A DNA stretch of 64,000 bases from JAAYBQ01 sp035403465. Lineage in GTDB: Bacteria; Spirochaetota; UBA4802; UBA5550. Positions 53,467-62,853 of this stretch are shown one piece after another. Location of the stretch: the NCBI GenBank assembly GCA_035403465.1, contig DAONFG010000013.1, positions 3,953 through 67,952 on the forward strand. The letters run 5' to 3'. The position numbers and the translations under genes were made by a program. The notes beneath the pieces were generated by a model. The model saw only the letters and a list, made by a program, of their open reading frames with translations. It made no database searches and was not told the DNA's origin. The first letter of the stretch is position 1, and each line of letters begins with the position of its first letter.

Positions 53467-54681
53467 TTATATTCTTTTTCTAAAAATTGCGTCTTTAAGT
53501 ATGGGCTTATCAAATTTAACACTGCATACCGTGTTGGGTCGCGCCATGTCTGTTATGCGGCCTGACGGATCGGTTATTTCAACTACCGTACAGCTTGCAT
53601 CCATCACGTCCTTCTTTATAGGGTATATCGCTTCCAGCCTGTCACCTGTATAAACCGGATTAAATGTCTTCATGATTATTTCTTCGGACTGTTCGCTCCC
53701 GGCCTCCCTGTATCCCAGGAATACAGCCTTGTTGATGTAAGGGACGCCGGAAAATTCCCCCATTGCGCCGAACTCGTTAAACAGGTCGGACGTATAAGGC
53801 CTGTGGCTCACCAGGTCAAGCTCCTCCAGCCAGAATGGGACCATCTTTTCAAATTCAGGCGTACCGGCAAGGCTGCAGGCATGCCTGTATATCCTTGTTG
53901 TATTTGCCGCGTGGTAAAGAGATTTCATCCTGCCCTCAATTTTAAATGCGTCAACACCGGCTTCAATGTATTGTTCAAGTTTATCAACAAGCTGAAGGTC
54001 CATGGATGAGAGGATCTCGGTCCCCTTAGCATGTTCTATCACATCAAGGTAGTTGCCCGGCCTCTTCTCCTCTATCAGGGAATACCTCCACCTGCAGGGC
54101 TGCGCGCAGTCACCGCTGTTCGCGTCGCGGCCTGAAAGGTACCTGCTCAGGAGGCACCTGCCCGAATACGCAACGCATAACGCGCCGTGTGCAAAAACCT
54201 CGATCTCCGCGCCCGTACTATCCTTTATCATCCTGATCTCGTCGAGCGTAGTCTCGCGGGCCAGCACTATGCGGCTGAAACCTGCATCCATCCAGAACTT
54301 CACGGCCCTGCGGTTAAGCGTATTCATCTGTGTCGACAAATGAAACTCCGCATTGATCCCCGAATCTTTCAGTATCATGAGCATGCCGGGGTCAGAAACC
54401 ATTACTGCGTCGAACCCGTAATCCTTTATGCTGCGGATAAATATTTCAGCTTCACGCACGTCAGCATCATGAAGGAATGCGTTCATCAGGAACGTGGTCT
54501 TTACAGAATGTTCCCTGCAGTATACAGCCGCCTCTGCAAGTTCCTCATGGCTGAAGTTGTCCGCCTGTACCCTGAGGTTAAACTGGTCACCTCCGAAGTA
54601 AACCTCGTCTGCCCCGAATTTTACGGCAAACCTCAGCTTCTCGGGGTTGCCGGCAGGTGAAATTACCATTGCGCGCTTCAT
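53467..54681 (-). CDS. U32-family protein (TrhP/YegQ-like tRNA hydroxylation or peptidase U32)
   Basis: This 404-aa protein has U32 signatures: the opening SPAGNPEKLRFAVKFGADEV, the HGALCVAYSGRCLLSRYLSG block with two cysteines, and GDCAQPCRW with two more. The four cysteines fit an iron-sulphur or metal site. Relatives such as TrhP start prephenate-dependent hydroxylation of tRNA U34; others were called collagenases. A tRNA or rRNA modification role is more likely in the cytoplasm. It lies 15 bp before hisS and 1 bp after mltG. Confidence 0.85.
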   Translation of the reverse strand: MKRAMVISPAGNPEKLRFAVKFGADEVYFGGDQFNLRVQADNFSHEELAEAAVYCREHSVKTTFLMNAFLHDADVREAEIFIRSIKDYGFDAVMVSDPGMLMILKDSGINAEFHLSTQMNTLNRRAVKFWMDAGFSRIVLARETTLDEIRMIKDSTGAEIEVFAHGALCVAYSGRCLLSRYLSGRDANSGDCAQPCRWRYSLIEEKRPGNYLDVIEHAKGTEILSSMDLQLVDKLEQYIEAGVDAFKIEGRMKSLYHAANTTRIYRHACSLAGTPEFEKMVPFWLEELDLVSHRPYTSDLFNEFGAMGEFSGVPYINKAVFLGYREAGSEQSEEIIMKTFNPVYTGDRLEAIYPIKKDVMDASCTVVEITDPSGRITDMARPNTVCSVKFDKPILKDAIFRKRI

Positions 54682-54682
54682 G

Positions 54683-55690
54683 TCAGTTGAGCCTCTGGTT
54701 GTCTATGAATCCGTTATTGATACGTTTGATATATTTCTCAACTGCCCTGTTGTGTTCCCTTAGAGTCGCCGAGAAATAATGCGACCGGTCGTTCCTTGCC
54801 ACAAAGTACAGGTACGCGGTAGCAGCGGGCTGCAGTGCGGCCATGATGGAATCGCGGCCGGGACACGATATGGCAGTGGGAGGGAAACCTTTGTACATGT
54901 ATGTATTGTATGGTGAATCAATCTTCAAATCATCAAAGTAGAGCCTGCCCCTGAATTTCCTGAGCGCATAACGCACAGTGGGGTCGCAGTCAAACCGCAT
55001 GCCCTTCCTGATCCGGTTATGGAAAACCGATGATACATATTTTCTTTCCGAAGGTACAGCTGCCTCCTCTTCTATAAGAGATGCAAGCCTGACCAGGTCA
55101 TCAAGTTTCATTCCGCTGTTTTTAATCCTGTCGTAGCCTATACTTTTAATAACATCCCTGAACCTGCCGTGCATGAGCGCTATCACGTTCCTGGCATCCA
55201 TATCCTCTGCAAAGACATAAGTATCAGGAAAAAGGTAGCCCTCTGCAGAAACTGAATGAATCCCGGTACTTTCAAGAAACTGCCTGTTTTGGCAGAATTC
55301 AATAAATTCTGACGCAGATGTGATCCCGGCATCTTCAAGCTTCTCTGCTATCTCGTATATGTTATATCCCTCGGGAATGGTGACCCTGGAGGTAATCTGA
55401 CTGCCGCTTCCGAACATAGAAATTACTTCATGGGTCTTCATGCCGCTGTAAATTTTGTATTTGCCCGACTTGTAAGTGAACCCGGGCCTCGCGCTGCACA
55501 GCAGAACAAAAAACCGGGGACTGGTTATAAGCCCGGCCTTATAGAGCTCAGCCGCGACCCTGCGAAGCGCCTGGCCTTCGTTAATGACAAAAACAGATTC
55601 AGCCATGCCCGAAGGAGCTGAATCAAGAATTAACACCGCTGCCGAAACAAGCAGCAAGGCCGCGATTATCACTATCAGAATTCTTTTCAT
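54683..55690 (-). CDS. mltG: endolytic murein transglycosylase MltG (YceG-like)
   Basis: In this 335-aa protein, an N-terminal membrane anchor (about 4-22, LIVIIAALLLVSAAVLIL) is followed by a LysM-like subdomain (FVINEGQALRRVAAELYKAG). The catalytic domain carries the glutamate in LASLIEEEAAVPSER and the DPTVRYAL and NTYMYKGFPPTAISCPG motifs. It cleaves nascent glycan strands and helps end chain growth. The gene starts 9 bp after dprA-2 and stops 1 bp before the U32 gene. Confidence 0.9.
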   Translation of the reverse strand: MKRILIVIIAALLLVSAAVLILDSAPSGMAESVFVINEGQALRRVAAELYKAGLITSPRFFVLLCSARPGFTYKSGKYKIYSGMKTHEVISMFGSGSQITSRVTIPEGYNIYEIAEKLEDAGITSASEFIEFCQNRQFLESTGIHSVSAEGYLFPDTYVFAEDMDARNVIALMHGRFRDVIKSIGYDRIKNSGMKLDDLVRLASLIEEEAAVPSERKYVSSVFHNRIRKGMRFDCDPTVRYALRKFRGRLYFDDLKIDSPYNTYMYKGFPPTAISCPGRDSIMAALQPAATAYLYFVARNDRSHYFSATLREHNRAVEKYIKRINNGFIDNQRLN

Positions 55691-55699
55691 TTACCCGGT

Positions 55700-56623
55700 C
55701 TACCTGAATTTGACATCTGCAATAAATCTATCCATGTTAGGTACCGTTAAATTGTCCACTTTTTTTCCCCTTACAGCCTTTGCTTCAAATTCAGAAAGCA
55801 TCTTTTTATTGCCCGCGGCATTTTCAGGGTACTCGCCATATTCTGCAGTATAGAGCGGAATATTCAGTTTATGGGCTGATTTTGCAGCTTCGAAAATTCC
55901 GCCATCTTCCGGCGATTCGACGATAAAAACGGCATTCGAAGCGGCGCATACAAGCCGGTTCCTGGCGTAGGCATTGAATTTATTAGCCGGGTCTTCAGGC
56001 TTCATATGTGAAACTGCCACAAATCGCTCAGGGTCAAAGACCTGTTTGACCTGTTCGGGGATTGCAAGTTTCATGATACCGCAGGGTAAAAATGCGATCG
56101 TGCTGCCGCCGTACTCCAGAGCAGACCTGTGGGCCGTGACATCTGCACCCTGCGCAAGACCGCTTATGATGGTTATGTTATGCTGCACAAGCTCCCTTGC
56201 CGCTGTATAACATATGAATTCGCCCCTGCTGCTTACCCTGCTCTCCCCCAGTATTGCTGCCCCCTGCGTATTAAGGATAGATGTATTACCCGCCGCGTAA
56301 AGCACGGGAGGAGTAGTATTGCCAAGCCTTTCATGCAGCTTCACGGGATAGAGCGGTGAGAAGAATGGGAGCACGGAAATACCGGAATCCATGAGCAACA
56401 GGTATTCCCGTTCTGCTGCCTCGAGGTTCTTTTCGGCTTCGGCAAATGCCGCGGTCAGTTTATCGTTAAAGTGAAATTCATTTTTAATTTCAGCTGCGCT
56501 AAGCCCGAAGATGTCTGAAACGGAGAGTCCTGCAGCTGATACCGCGGCATAAATCTCTTTCAGTGCGGCAGTACCGATTCCCTGCACCTGGTTAAGGGCA
56601 AGCCAGTGTTTTGTACTGTTCAT
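55700..56623 (-). CDS. second DprA-like DNA-processing protein
   Basis: In this 307-aa protein the N-terminal helical domain has GIGTAALKEIYAAV. The Rossmann-like part has AILGESRVSSRGE (where DprA has GTR), ISGLAQGADVTAHRSAL, IAFLPCGI and YARNRLVCAASNAVFIVES. The RRN motif of classical DprA reads ARN. It lacks the C-terminal winged helix and is shorter than the copy at 29375-30481. It may be a specialised paralogue. It lies between ylbF and mltG in an evident operon. Confidence 0.75.
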   Translation of the reverse strand: MNSTKHWLALNQVQGIGTAALKEIYAAVSAAGLSVSDIFGLSAAEIKNEFHFNDKLTAAFAEAEKNLEAAEREYLLLMDSGISVLPFFSPLYPVKLHERLGNTTPPVLYAAGNTSILNTQGAAILGESRVSSRGEFICYTAARELVQHNITIISGLAQGADVTAHRSALEYGGSTIAFLPCGIMKLAIPEQVKQVFDPERFVAVSHMKPEDPANKFNAYARNRLVCAASNAVFIVESPEDGGIFEAAKSAHKLNIPLYTAEYGEYPENAAGNKKMLSEFEAKAVRGKKVDNLTVPNMDRFIADVKFR

Positions 56624-56655
56624 GATGATGGGCCTGTCATACCTGCTGCACCGGG

Positions 56656-56991
56656 CTACATGGCGGGATTCTTTATTCTTTTCTGCACCTGCGCTATCAG
56701 GTCAAGGTACTGCCTCTGAATGACAAGGTGATCTTTAAGAAACAGGTTCGCGTCAAGTTCCTTTTTCAGCATGTCAAGTTCAGCCGCACCGTATGGTTTA
56801 TCCGCCTCAGGAGAGTTCATGCTTTCACTGAGTTCCCTGCCTATGCGTACCAGGTCAGCAAGAAGCCGCTGTGACGCAGCATCATCATGCAGCTTTTCCA
56901 GGCTCTCCCTGTATTTTAATGTGATCTCGTGACTATTTATCAGATCGGAGAGTTCTTTCGCCTTTTGTATGATCTCTGAATACTCGTCCAT
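56656..56991 (-). CDS. YlbF-family protein
   Basis: This 111-aa all-helical protein fits the YlbF/YmcA family (MDEYSEIIQKAKELSDLINS with a long second helix). In Bacillus, members form a complex that directs RNase Y. Whether that partner exists here is not visible. It is separated by 2 bp from the M23 gene and 32 bp from the second dprA. Confidence 0.7.
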   Translation of the reverse strand: MDEYSEIIQKAKELSDLINSHEITLKYRESLEKLHDDAASQRLLADLVRIGRELSESMNSPEADKPYGAAELDMLKKELDANLFLKDHLVIQRQYLDLIAQVQKRIKNPAM

Positions 56992-56993
56992 AT

Positions 56994-57917
56994 CTACCAG
57001 AGCACATCCATGGGATTAAGAAGCCTGCCGTCATGCCAGAGTGTAAAATGAAGGTGCGGGCCGGTTGAAAGTCCTGTTGATCCCACCTTGCCTATAAGCT
57101 TTCCGGCCTTAACCTGCTGTCCCGGCTTCACACATATCGCAGACATGTGCCCGTAAAGAGTCCTGTACCCGTTGTCGTGTTCAATCATCACAGCCTTGCC
57201 GTAAGCGCCCATCCACCCCGTACTTGCAACACGGCCGTCACGCGACGCGCCTATAAACGTGCCGTATGGCGACGCAATATCTATTCCGTTGTGAAACCTT
57301 GTGCTGCGGTAGATCGGGTGCTTCCTGTTGCCGAAGAATGAACTGTATCTTCCTCCAAGCGGCGACCTGAACATCTCCCTGAGGTTGAACTTACCCGCAA
57401 GGTTGGCGCTCATGTTCTTCGTCATCGGCCGCGCGTCCCTGATAAAAACTGCCACCGGGTATTTTTCATCACTGAACATATCGCTGATCCATGAAACCAG
57501 CGGCCGCTCCTGTACAACAATATCATCATCTGTTACGCCGTAAATCTCTTTCAGGCTGGTAATCTCAGTGGTATCATTGACAAATTCAACTATCCCCTGC
57601 TCAGATGGAACTATTACCACACGTCCTTCACGGGCCTTCAGGTCATTCCAGAAAAGATTTATGCCTATGAGAGTATCAATGTTAACATGGTGTTCACGGG
57701 CCAGCTTCCAGAAATTGTCACCCTTCTCCACGCTGATAAAATTCAGATTGATCCCGGAGAACGATACCCTCTCCCGCATAAATTTTAGGTATTCAGCCTC
57801 TGACGCGAAGTAATTCCTGGGGTTTCCGATTATGTCTCCTTTACCCGTGGTACAGCTGAAAATAAGGGCGGACAGTATTCCACCTGCGATCAGAACTGTT
57901 ATTATTTTTTTTACCAT
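56994..57917 (-). CDS. LysM and M23 (LytM) peptidase-domain lipoprotein
   Basis: The protein is 307 aa from ATG 57917. A lipoprotein signal ends at FSC (Cys about 22). A LysM-like domain lies near 60-105 (VEKGDNFWKLAREHHVNIDT). The C-terminal M23 domain (about 200-300) has HNGIDIASPYGTFIGA and GPHLHFTLW, so both zinc-ligand motifs are intact. It would cleave or regulate peptidoglycan crosslinks in the periplasm. The neighbouring mltG also acts on peptidoglycan. Confidence 0.88.
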   Translation of the reverse strand: MVKKIITVLIAGGILSALIFSCTTGKGDIIGNPRNYFASEAEYLKFMRERVSFSGINLNFISVEKGDNFWKLAREHHVNIDTLIGINLFWNDLKAREGRVVIVPSEQGIVEFVNDTTEITSLKEIYGVTDDDIVVQERPLVSWISDMFSDEKYPVAVFIRDARPMTKNMSANLAGKFNLREMFRSPLGGRYSSFFGNRKHPIYRSTRFHNGIDIASPYGTFIGASRDGRVASTGWMGAYGKAVMIEHDNGYRTLYGHMSAICVKPGQQVKAGKLIGKVGSTGLSTGPHLHFTLWHDGRLLNPMDVLW

Positions 57918-58013
57918 TATTTTAACCGTGAATGAATTACTAAAATATTTCAATACCATCAGTATCTACCGCTCCTGTGCAGTATGGGAAACTACAGTCT
58001 CCGCCATTACAAA

Positions 58014-58559
58014 TTAATGATTCTTTTTTTCCCTGTGTTTAAGTGAATAAACAAGCTCTTTGAAGAGTTCATAAAAATCCTTGAGCTCATCTTTTTCCCT
58101 GAGCGGCCTGGGATCGGGCAGTTTGCCGTCAATAATGTCCCTGAAATAATTCGACATAACATAAACAGGACCTGATATCCTGTGCGTAATTCTTATGACA
58201 AGCAGGTATAGAATCAGACCCTGCACAAGTACGCAAAATACAAGGGAGGCCAGCAGTATCCTGTTATTCCTGGCAATCCTTTCTATGGTATTCAGGTTGT
58301 TTTCATGACTCTGTGTAAGTTTTCCCAGTGTGGCCTGGTAACTGTCGCCCGATGCGCCTTCAATATTGGCAGCCTGCATCAGCTGGAATATGTTATCCTC
58401 GATCTGGTATATATTCCCGATTTTTTCATTGTTATAAACCACGCTTGCGGATATTGCAGAAATAATTACAAGCGACACCGCTGTTACAACTCCGATAACG
58501 GCAAATGCTGTTTTCAGCTGGAACTTTTTATCTATAATCAGCTTTTTACGTTTCCCCAT
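58014..58559 (-). CDS. two-helix membrane protein with HAMP-like segment
   Basis: The protein is 181 aa from ATG 58559. TM1 is about 18-40 (AVIGVVTAVSLVIISAISAS). An extracytoplasmic helical part of ~65 residues follows. TM2 is about 102-122 (LVFCVLVQGLILYLLVI), then a HAMP-like ISGPVYVMSNYFRDIIDGKL and a charged tail. There is no output domain, so it resembles a sensor truncated after HAMP. Such short proteins may pair with separate signalling proteins. It is the first gene of the hisS run. Confidence 0.6.
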   Translation of the reverse strand: MGKRKKLIIDKKFQLKTAFAVIGVVTAVSLVIISAISASVVYNNEKIGNIYQIEDNIFQLMQAANIEGASGDSYQATLGKLTQSHENNLNTIERIARNNRILLASLVFCVLVQGLILYLLVIRITHRISGPVYVMSNYFRDIIDGKLPDPRPLREKDELKDFYELFKELVYSLKHREKKNH

Positions 58560-58716
58560 CTGCCACCGCCTGTTAAAAAATATCCGCACTCTTTATAAAT
58601 TATCTATAAAAATGAGTCAATCATAATTCCGGAACCGGCAAAACTCTTTTTTCACAAAAATGAGCCTGTTTATTTCACTGGTTCTTTTGAAAATACAAAG
58701 GAAGGGAAATCACCAC

Positions 58717-58830
58717 CCGCTTCGCTGGAGACACGGAGAGCAAGGAGGTTTAGTTTTCTTTCTGCAAAAAACGGCATCCATCACTTTTGTCCTTTCTCTG
58801 TGCTCTCTGTGCCTCTGTGGCAGATTTAAA
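58717..58830. repeat. imperfect inverted-repeat element (ACAGAGAGCACAGAG family)
   Basis: The left end has GGAGACACGGAGAGCAAGGAGG. The right end has CTCTGTGCTCTCTGTGCCTC in reverse sense. This resembles the common CACAGAGGCACAGAGA intergenic element. It lies between maf and the HAMP-like gene and carries no gene. Confidence 0.45.
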
Positions 58831-58838
58831 ATTTATAA

Positions 58839-59438
58839 TTACTGTTCCAGCAGCACATGCTCAAGGCCGGCGTTTACCAGCATCGGGAAGAAGAGCCTCA
58901 GCGGAAATCCTATGACATTGGTCATTGAACCCGAAACCGATTTTACAATCATGTCGCCGTTCTCCTGGACAGCGTATGAACCGGCCTTGTCCGAAAATTC
59001 TGTAATATCCAGGTATTTCCCGATAGTATCATCATCAAGCTCCCTGAATGTCACGCTTGTGTGCTCAAGGGCTGTATGAATAACCCGGCTCTCGCCTTCA
59101 ATCAACGCAAGGCAGAGACCGGTTATAACCCTGTGGGTCCTGCCCGAAAGCCTTAAAAGCATTAACACCGCGTCCTGCCTTGATACAGGCTTGCCCAGGA
59201 TTACTCCGTCTATTGTCACGATGGTATCAGCGGTTATTATAACCCGGTCGCCGCGGGATTCAGACTGATCCAGGATAAAACCGGTTTTCTCTTTTAATAC
59301 GCGGAAAACATATGATTCGGGGGGTTCATTGTCGTGCCGGCTTTCATCAACATCAGGAGGCACAATGGTTACCATGCATCCCAGCGATTCCAGAATCTGT
59401 TTTCTCCTGGGTGATCCCGAACCGAGTATGATCTCCAT
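58839..59438 (-). CDS. maf: Maf-type nucleotide pyrophosphatase
   Basis: This 199-aa protein has the Maf signature ILGSGSPRRKQILESLG at the N-terminus and VDESRH at about 30. ITADTIVTIDGVILGKP and YAVQENGDMIVKSVSGS are further conserved segments. Members hydrolyse dTTP/UTP or modified NTPs and limit cell division in some bacteria. The start overlaps the rsh stop by one base, so translation is coupled. Confidence 0.9.
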   Translation of the reverse strand: MEIILGSGSPRRKQILESLGCMVTIVPPDVDESRHDNEPPESYVFRVLKEKTGFILDQSESRGDRVIITADTIVTIDGVILGKPVSRQDAVLMLLRLSGRTHRVITGLCLALIEGESRVIHTALEHTSVTFRELDDDTIGKYLDITEFSDKAGSYAVQENGDMIVKSVSGSMTNVIGFPLRLFFPMLVNAGLEHVLLEQ

Positions 59439-61480
59439 TACTTGAGGACTACCTTCTCGTTTATCTTGTAGGCACTGACAACATTCTTTATTTTTTTGAT
59501 TCTTTTAATAATCTCTGTAAGATGTTCATTGCCTGTTACTTCAAGAATGAACTTGATCAGCGCTTTCTCCCTGCCCTGCACCTGGGCTTCAACCTTGATA
59601 ATATTCGACCTGGCGAGTGAAATTTCATCTGTTATATCTTTCAGGAGATTAGGCCTGTCAACTGATTCAACCGCAAGCTTTACCGGGTACTTTTTGTTTT
59701 CATCAGTGTCCCATACAATATTTATAAACCGCTCCTTTTCACTGCTAAGGCGCTCAAGGGATGGGCAGCTCTTCTTGTGAATCGTAATACCCCTGCCGCG
59801 GGTGATAAACCCTGTTACTGCGTCGCCGGGTATGGGCTGGCAGCACTGGGCTAGTTTTATCATGACATTGGATGTCCCTTCGACGCTGATGCCAACGCGT
59901 CCGTCTACCTTGTAATTTTTAAGCCTGAGCTGTTCCTCTTCAGGGATTGAGACGCTGGCCTTGTTAAACTCCCGCTTTTTCTTCTCCTCTTTTTTCCTGG
60001 CCTCATCCTCCCTGGAGGTGTCTTCACTGTTCTTCCTGAGCCAGTTCCGTATCTTGTACCTGGCATTTGCCGACTTTACAAATTTGAGCCATGAATCTGA
60101 AGGTTTTGCACTCTTCGATGTGAGGATTTCCACTATGTCGCCGCTTTTAAGCTTTGTCCGGAGAGGAACAAGCTTGTTGTTCACCCTTGACCCGGAACAT
60201 TTATTCCCCACCTCGGTGTGAATCGCATACGCAAAATCCACGGGAGTTGACCCTGCCGCCAGTTTAACGATCTTCCCTTTAGGAGTGAATATGAAGATTT
60301 CATCTTCGTACAGGTCCATCTTCACTGTTGATACAAAATCACGGGTATTCATGGAATCTATGTTAAAGGTGCTCAGGCTCTTGAGCATATCTACGTTCTT
60401 GTAGTCCTTTTTAGCTCCCCCGCCCTCTTTGTATGCCCAGTGCGCCGCGATTCCCATCTCTGCAGTGCCATCCATTTCGCGCGTGCGTATCTGCACCTCC
60501 AGTGGAAATCCACCCGGTCCGATCACAGTGGTGTGAAGCGACTGGTACATGTTGGATTTGGGGACCGCAATGTAGTCTTTGAACCTGCCCTCGATAGGGG
60601 ACCATATTGAATGAATAATACCGAGTATCGCATAGCAGTCACGCACGTCATCTGTGATAATCCTGATCCCCCGGATATCATAGATCTCGTCAAAGGACTT
60701 TGCGGACTGCTGCATCTTTCTGTATATCGAGTAATAGCTCTTCGCCCTGATCCTTACGTCGACAGTTATATCAAGCTCATTAAGTTTACCATTTATGATA
60801 TCCCTGACATACTCAATATAACGCTCGACCTCGTCCTCTTTCTGCGCTATCCGCGCACGTATATCATCCGAGTCCGCCCTGTTAAGCACATGGAACGAGA
60901 TATCCTCAAGCTCTGTAGCAACCCTTGATATACCAAGCCTGCGGGCAATCGGCGCATAAATATCCAGGGTCTCCTTTGCGATACGGATCTGTTTTTCTTC
61001 GGGCTGGAACATGATAGTGCGCATGTTATGCAGCTTGTCTGCCAGTTTTATTATTATGACACGAATATCCTTGATAGTGGCAAGAAGCATCTTTCTCAGG
61101 GTTTCGTTCTGCGCGTGGGTTCTTGACCTGTTTTTAAGTGATGAAATTTTGGTAACACCGTCAACAAGCATCGCCACATCTTCGCCGAATTCCGTTTTAA
61201 GATAATCAACGGAATACTGGGTGTCCTCGACTATGTCATGAAGGAGTGCTGCGCTTATTGTGATTGTATCGAGTTTAAGGAGGGCGAGTGTTATGGCAAC
61301 TTCAAGCGGGTGGATTATGTAGGGTTCTCCGGATAGCCTCATCTGGCCTTCATGAGCATCCTTTGCGACCGCGTATGCTTTTTTTACGATCTCAACATCA
61401 GCATCCGGATCATTCTTGAGAATGAGTTCAATAAGAGTTTCAATATCTCTCCGTCTTATTTTAAATCCGAATGAACTCAT
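59438..61480 (-). CDS. rsh: bifunctional (p)ppGpp synthetase/hydrolase (Rel/SpoT)
   Basis: In this 680-aa protein the HD hydrolase domain contains SAALLHDIVEDTQ (His81-Asp82, Glu85-Asp86), with His43 in DAHEGQ. The synthetase domain has FDEIYDIRGIRII and the RFKD-type motif in GRFKDYIAVPKSN, the charge state seen in bifunctional enzymes. A TGS domain (about 380-450), a conserved CCQPIPGD segment and a C-terminal ACT domain follow. It makes and degrades the stringent-response alarmone. An unusual 12-bp palindrome lies about 105 bp upstream. Confidence 0.95.
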   Translation of the reverse strand: MSSFGFKIRRRDIETLIELILKNDPDADVEIVKKAYAVAKDAHEGQMRLSGEPYIIHPLEVAITLALLKLDTITISAALLHDIVEDTQYSVDYLKTEFGEDVAMLVDGVTKISSLKNRSRTHAQNETLRKMLLATIKDIRVIIIKLADKLHNMRTIMFQPEEKQIRIAKETLDIYAPIARRLGISRVATELEDISFHVLNRADSDDIRARIAQKEDEVERYIEYVRDIINGKLNELDITVDVRIRAKSYYSIYRKMQQSAKSFDEIYDIRGIRIITDDVRDCYAILGIIHSIWSPIEGRFKDYIAVPKSNMYQSLHTTVIGPGGFPLEVQIRTREMDGTAEMGIAAHWAYKEGGGAKKDYKNVDMLKSLSTFNIDSMNTRDFVSTVKMDLYEDEIFIFTPKGKIVKLAAGSTPVDFAYAIHTEVGNKCSGSRVNNKLVPLRTKLKSGDIVEILTSKSAKPSDSWLKFVKSANARYKIRNWLRKNSEDTSREDEARKKEEKKKREFNKASVSIPEEEQLRLKNYKVDGRVGISVEGTSNVMIKLAQCCQPIPGDAVTGFITRGRGITIHKKSCPSLERLSSEKERFINIVWDTDENKKYPVKLAVESVDRPNLLKDITDEISLARSNIIKVEAQVQGREKALIKFILEVTGNEHLTEIIKRIKKIKNVVSAYKINEKVVLK

Positions 61481-61584
61481 AAGTTAACCATTCATAACCA
61501 CTCCGCAGTTTCGTTAATACAGCCGCATGGAAAAAAGTATTACAATTTTATTTATATACGATTCAAGTCAACACATATTATCGG

Positions 61585-61615
61585 GCGGTTTTAAAAACTC
61601 TGCTTTTAAAACCGC
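61585..61615. promoter_or_regulatory. 12-bp inverted repeat upstream of rsh
   Basis: GCGGTTTTAAAA (61585-61596) and TTTTAAAACCGC (61604-61615) are perfect around 7 bases. It lies between the HAD phosphatase stop and the rsh start, both on the minus strand. It could terminate the HAD transcript or control rsh. Confidence 0.5.
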
Positions 61616-61637
61616 AGAAACCCCGGGGCAATCCGGC

Positions 61638-61652
61638 AGGGGCTAAGCCCCT
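61638..61652. repeat. GGGGCTAAGCCCC hairpin, copy 2
   Basis: AGGGGC-TAA-GCCCCT, almost the same as the 22934-22950 copy, and 17 bp past the HAD phosphatase stop. It may be part of that gene's terminator. Confidence 0.5.
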
Positions 61653-61668
61653 TACACTAAATATTCTA

Positions 61669-62322
61669 TCATGCAAAATTATGAAGCAGTGATGCAAGCT
61701 CCGCAACATCATTCACAATAAACCCGGGTTCAGCCCTCTCCATTTCATCCCCATCTGCATAACCGTATTTCACACCCACAGAGAGAATACCGTTGGACCT
61801 GGCCCCCTCAATATCATAGATCCGGTCCCCTATCATGACAGTTTCAGCGGGGTCAGAGCCCGTATTATTTATTATATACGATATAAGTTCATCCTTTGAT
61901 ATCATTGAACCGTCCATGCGGCTACCGGTAATCAGTATAAAATAATCAGCTATGCGGAAATGTTCAAGTATTTGCACCGCGTAGGGTTCAGGTTTTGACG
62001 TGGCCACCATTAGTCTTTTACCAATTGAATGCAGGCTGGAAAGAAGTTCAGGTATACCCGGATAAAGCACGTTCTCGAACATACCGTTCTTCTCAAAGTA
62101 TTCCCGGTAGAACCTGACAGCATCCTCAGCCTTTTCCCTGTCAAATCCGAAATGATTCATAAACGTTTCACGCAGGGGCGGACCAATAAACCTGTAGAGC
62201 GATGAACGCCCGGCCTCAATGCCGTATTTTTTAAGGGCATAAATTATGGAATTTGTAATCCCGAGTCCCGGGTCTGTAAGTGTACCGTCAAGGTCAAAGA
62301 GGAAGTTGTGGATTTTTTTCAT
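61669..62322 (-). CDS. HAD-superfamily phosphatase (phosphoglycolate phosphatase-like)
   Basis: In this 217-aa protein HAD motif I is FDLDGTLTDPGLG near the N-terminus. Motif II is MVATSKPEPYA and motif IV includes MIGDRIYDIEGARSNGI. The helical cap (about 18-80) is of the small type seen in phosphoglycolate phosphatases. The substrate is likely a small sugar or nucleotide phosphate, but is not determined. It is monocistronic. Confidence 0.85.
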   Translation of the reverse strand: MKKIHNFLFDLDGTLTDPGLGITNSIIYALKKYGIEAGRSSLYRFIGPPLRETFMNHFGFDREKAEDAVRFYREYFEKNGMFENVLYPGIPELLSSLHSIGKRLMVATSKPEPYAVQILEHFRIADYFILITGSRMDGSMISKDELISYIINNTGSDPAETVMIGDRIYDIEGARSNGILSVGVKYGYADGDEMERAEPGFIVNDVAELASLLHNFA

Positions 62323-62853
62323 AACAATATATCACATTCTTCTTGTTAATAACTATTAATACTTAAAGTAAATCGCCAGTGTATCCTGTCAATATAGTTA
62401 TAGGATGACCCGCTGCTGACACTATATATACATGATATATGGCGGGGAGGTCAAATCGGTGTGAGCCTCCGGAAAAAGACACGGAACAGTGAGTTTAAAA
62501 CCTGGTAAAACCTTAACCGCATGCCCTCTCCCGCCCGATGGGCACCCTCTCCCGGGTTTAGCACATGAACATGGTTTCTGCATGAATTTGCATAAATCCG
62601 AATATTATTATGACATGAATAGGGAGAAGGGATTTCCTGAACTGGTTTAAGTTTTATCCCATCTATCTGAATGAAAAACAAAAAGTTCAGGTTGAACCTC
62701 TCCCGCCGAAGACGGGAGAGGCCGCGCGAGCTTCAGCGATGCGCGGGTAAGGGCATTAACTGTAAAATTTTATTTATTGACTTAAAGTTTAATTATAAAC
62801 TACAATAGAATACAATTATACCATGAAGATTTGATACAGGAAGAGACCACTGC
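62323..62853. other. gene-free region with repeats
   Basis: 531 bp. It holds CCCTCTCCCG-type repeats (62524-62553, 62697-62721) and an AT-rich leader for the methyltransferase gene. I see no credible gene on either strand. Confidence 0.55.
62524..62755. repeat. CCCTCTCCCG repeat element
   Basis: CCCTCTCCCG occurs twice in tandem at 62524-62533 and 62544-62553. Further right, CTCTCCCG (62698-62705) and CGGGAGAG (62713-62720) form a perfect 8-bp stem. A CCGCGC/GCGCGG pair and TAAGGGCAT follow. This looks like a decayed non-autonomous element. Confidence 0.45.

Noticed and set aside
62451..62681. 76-residue minus-strand frame
   Set aside because: It lies across a repeat element, has no ribosome-binding site and no recognisable protein character.
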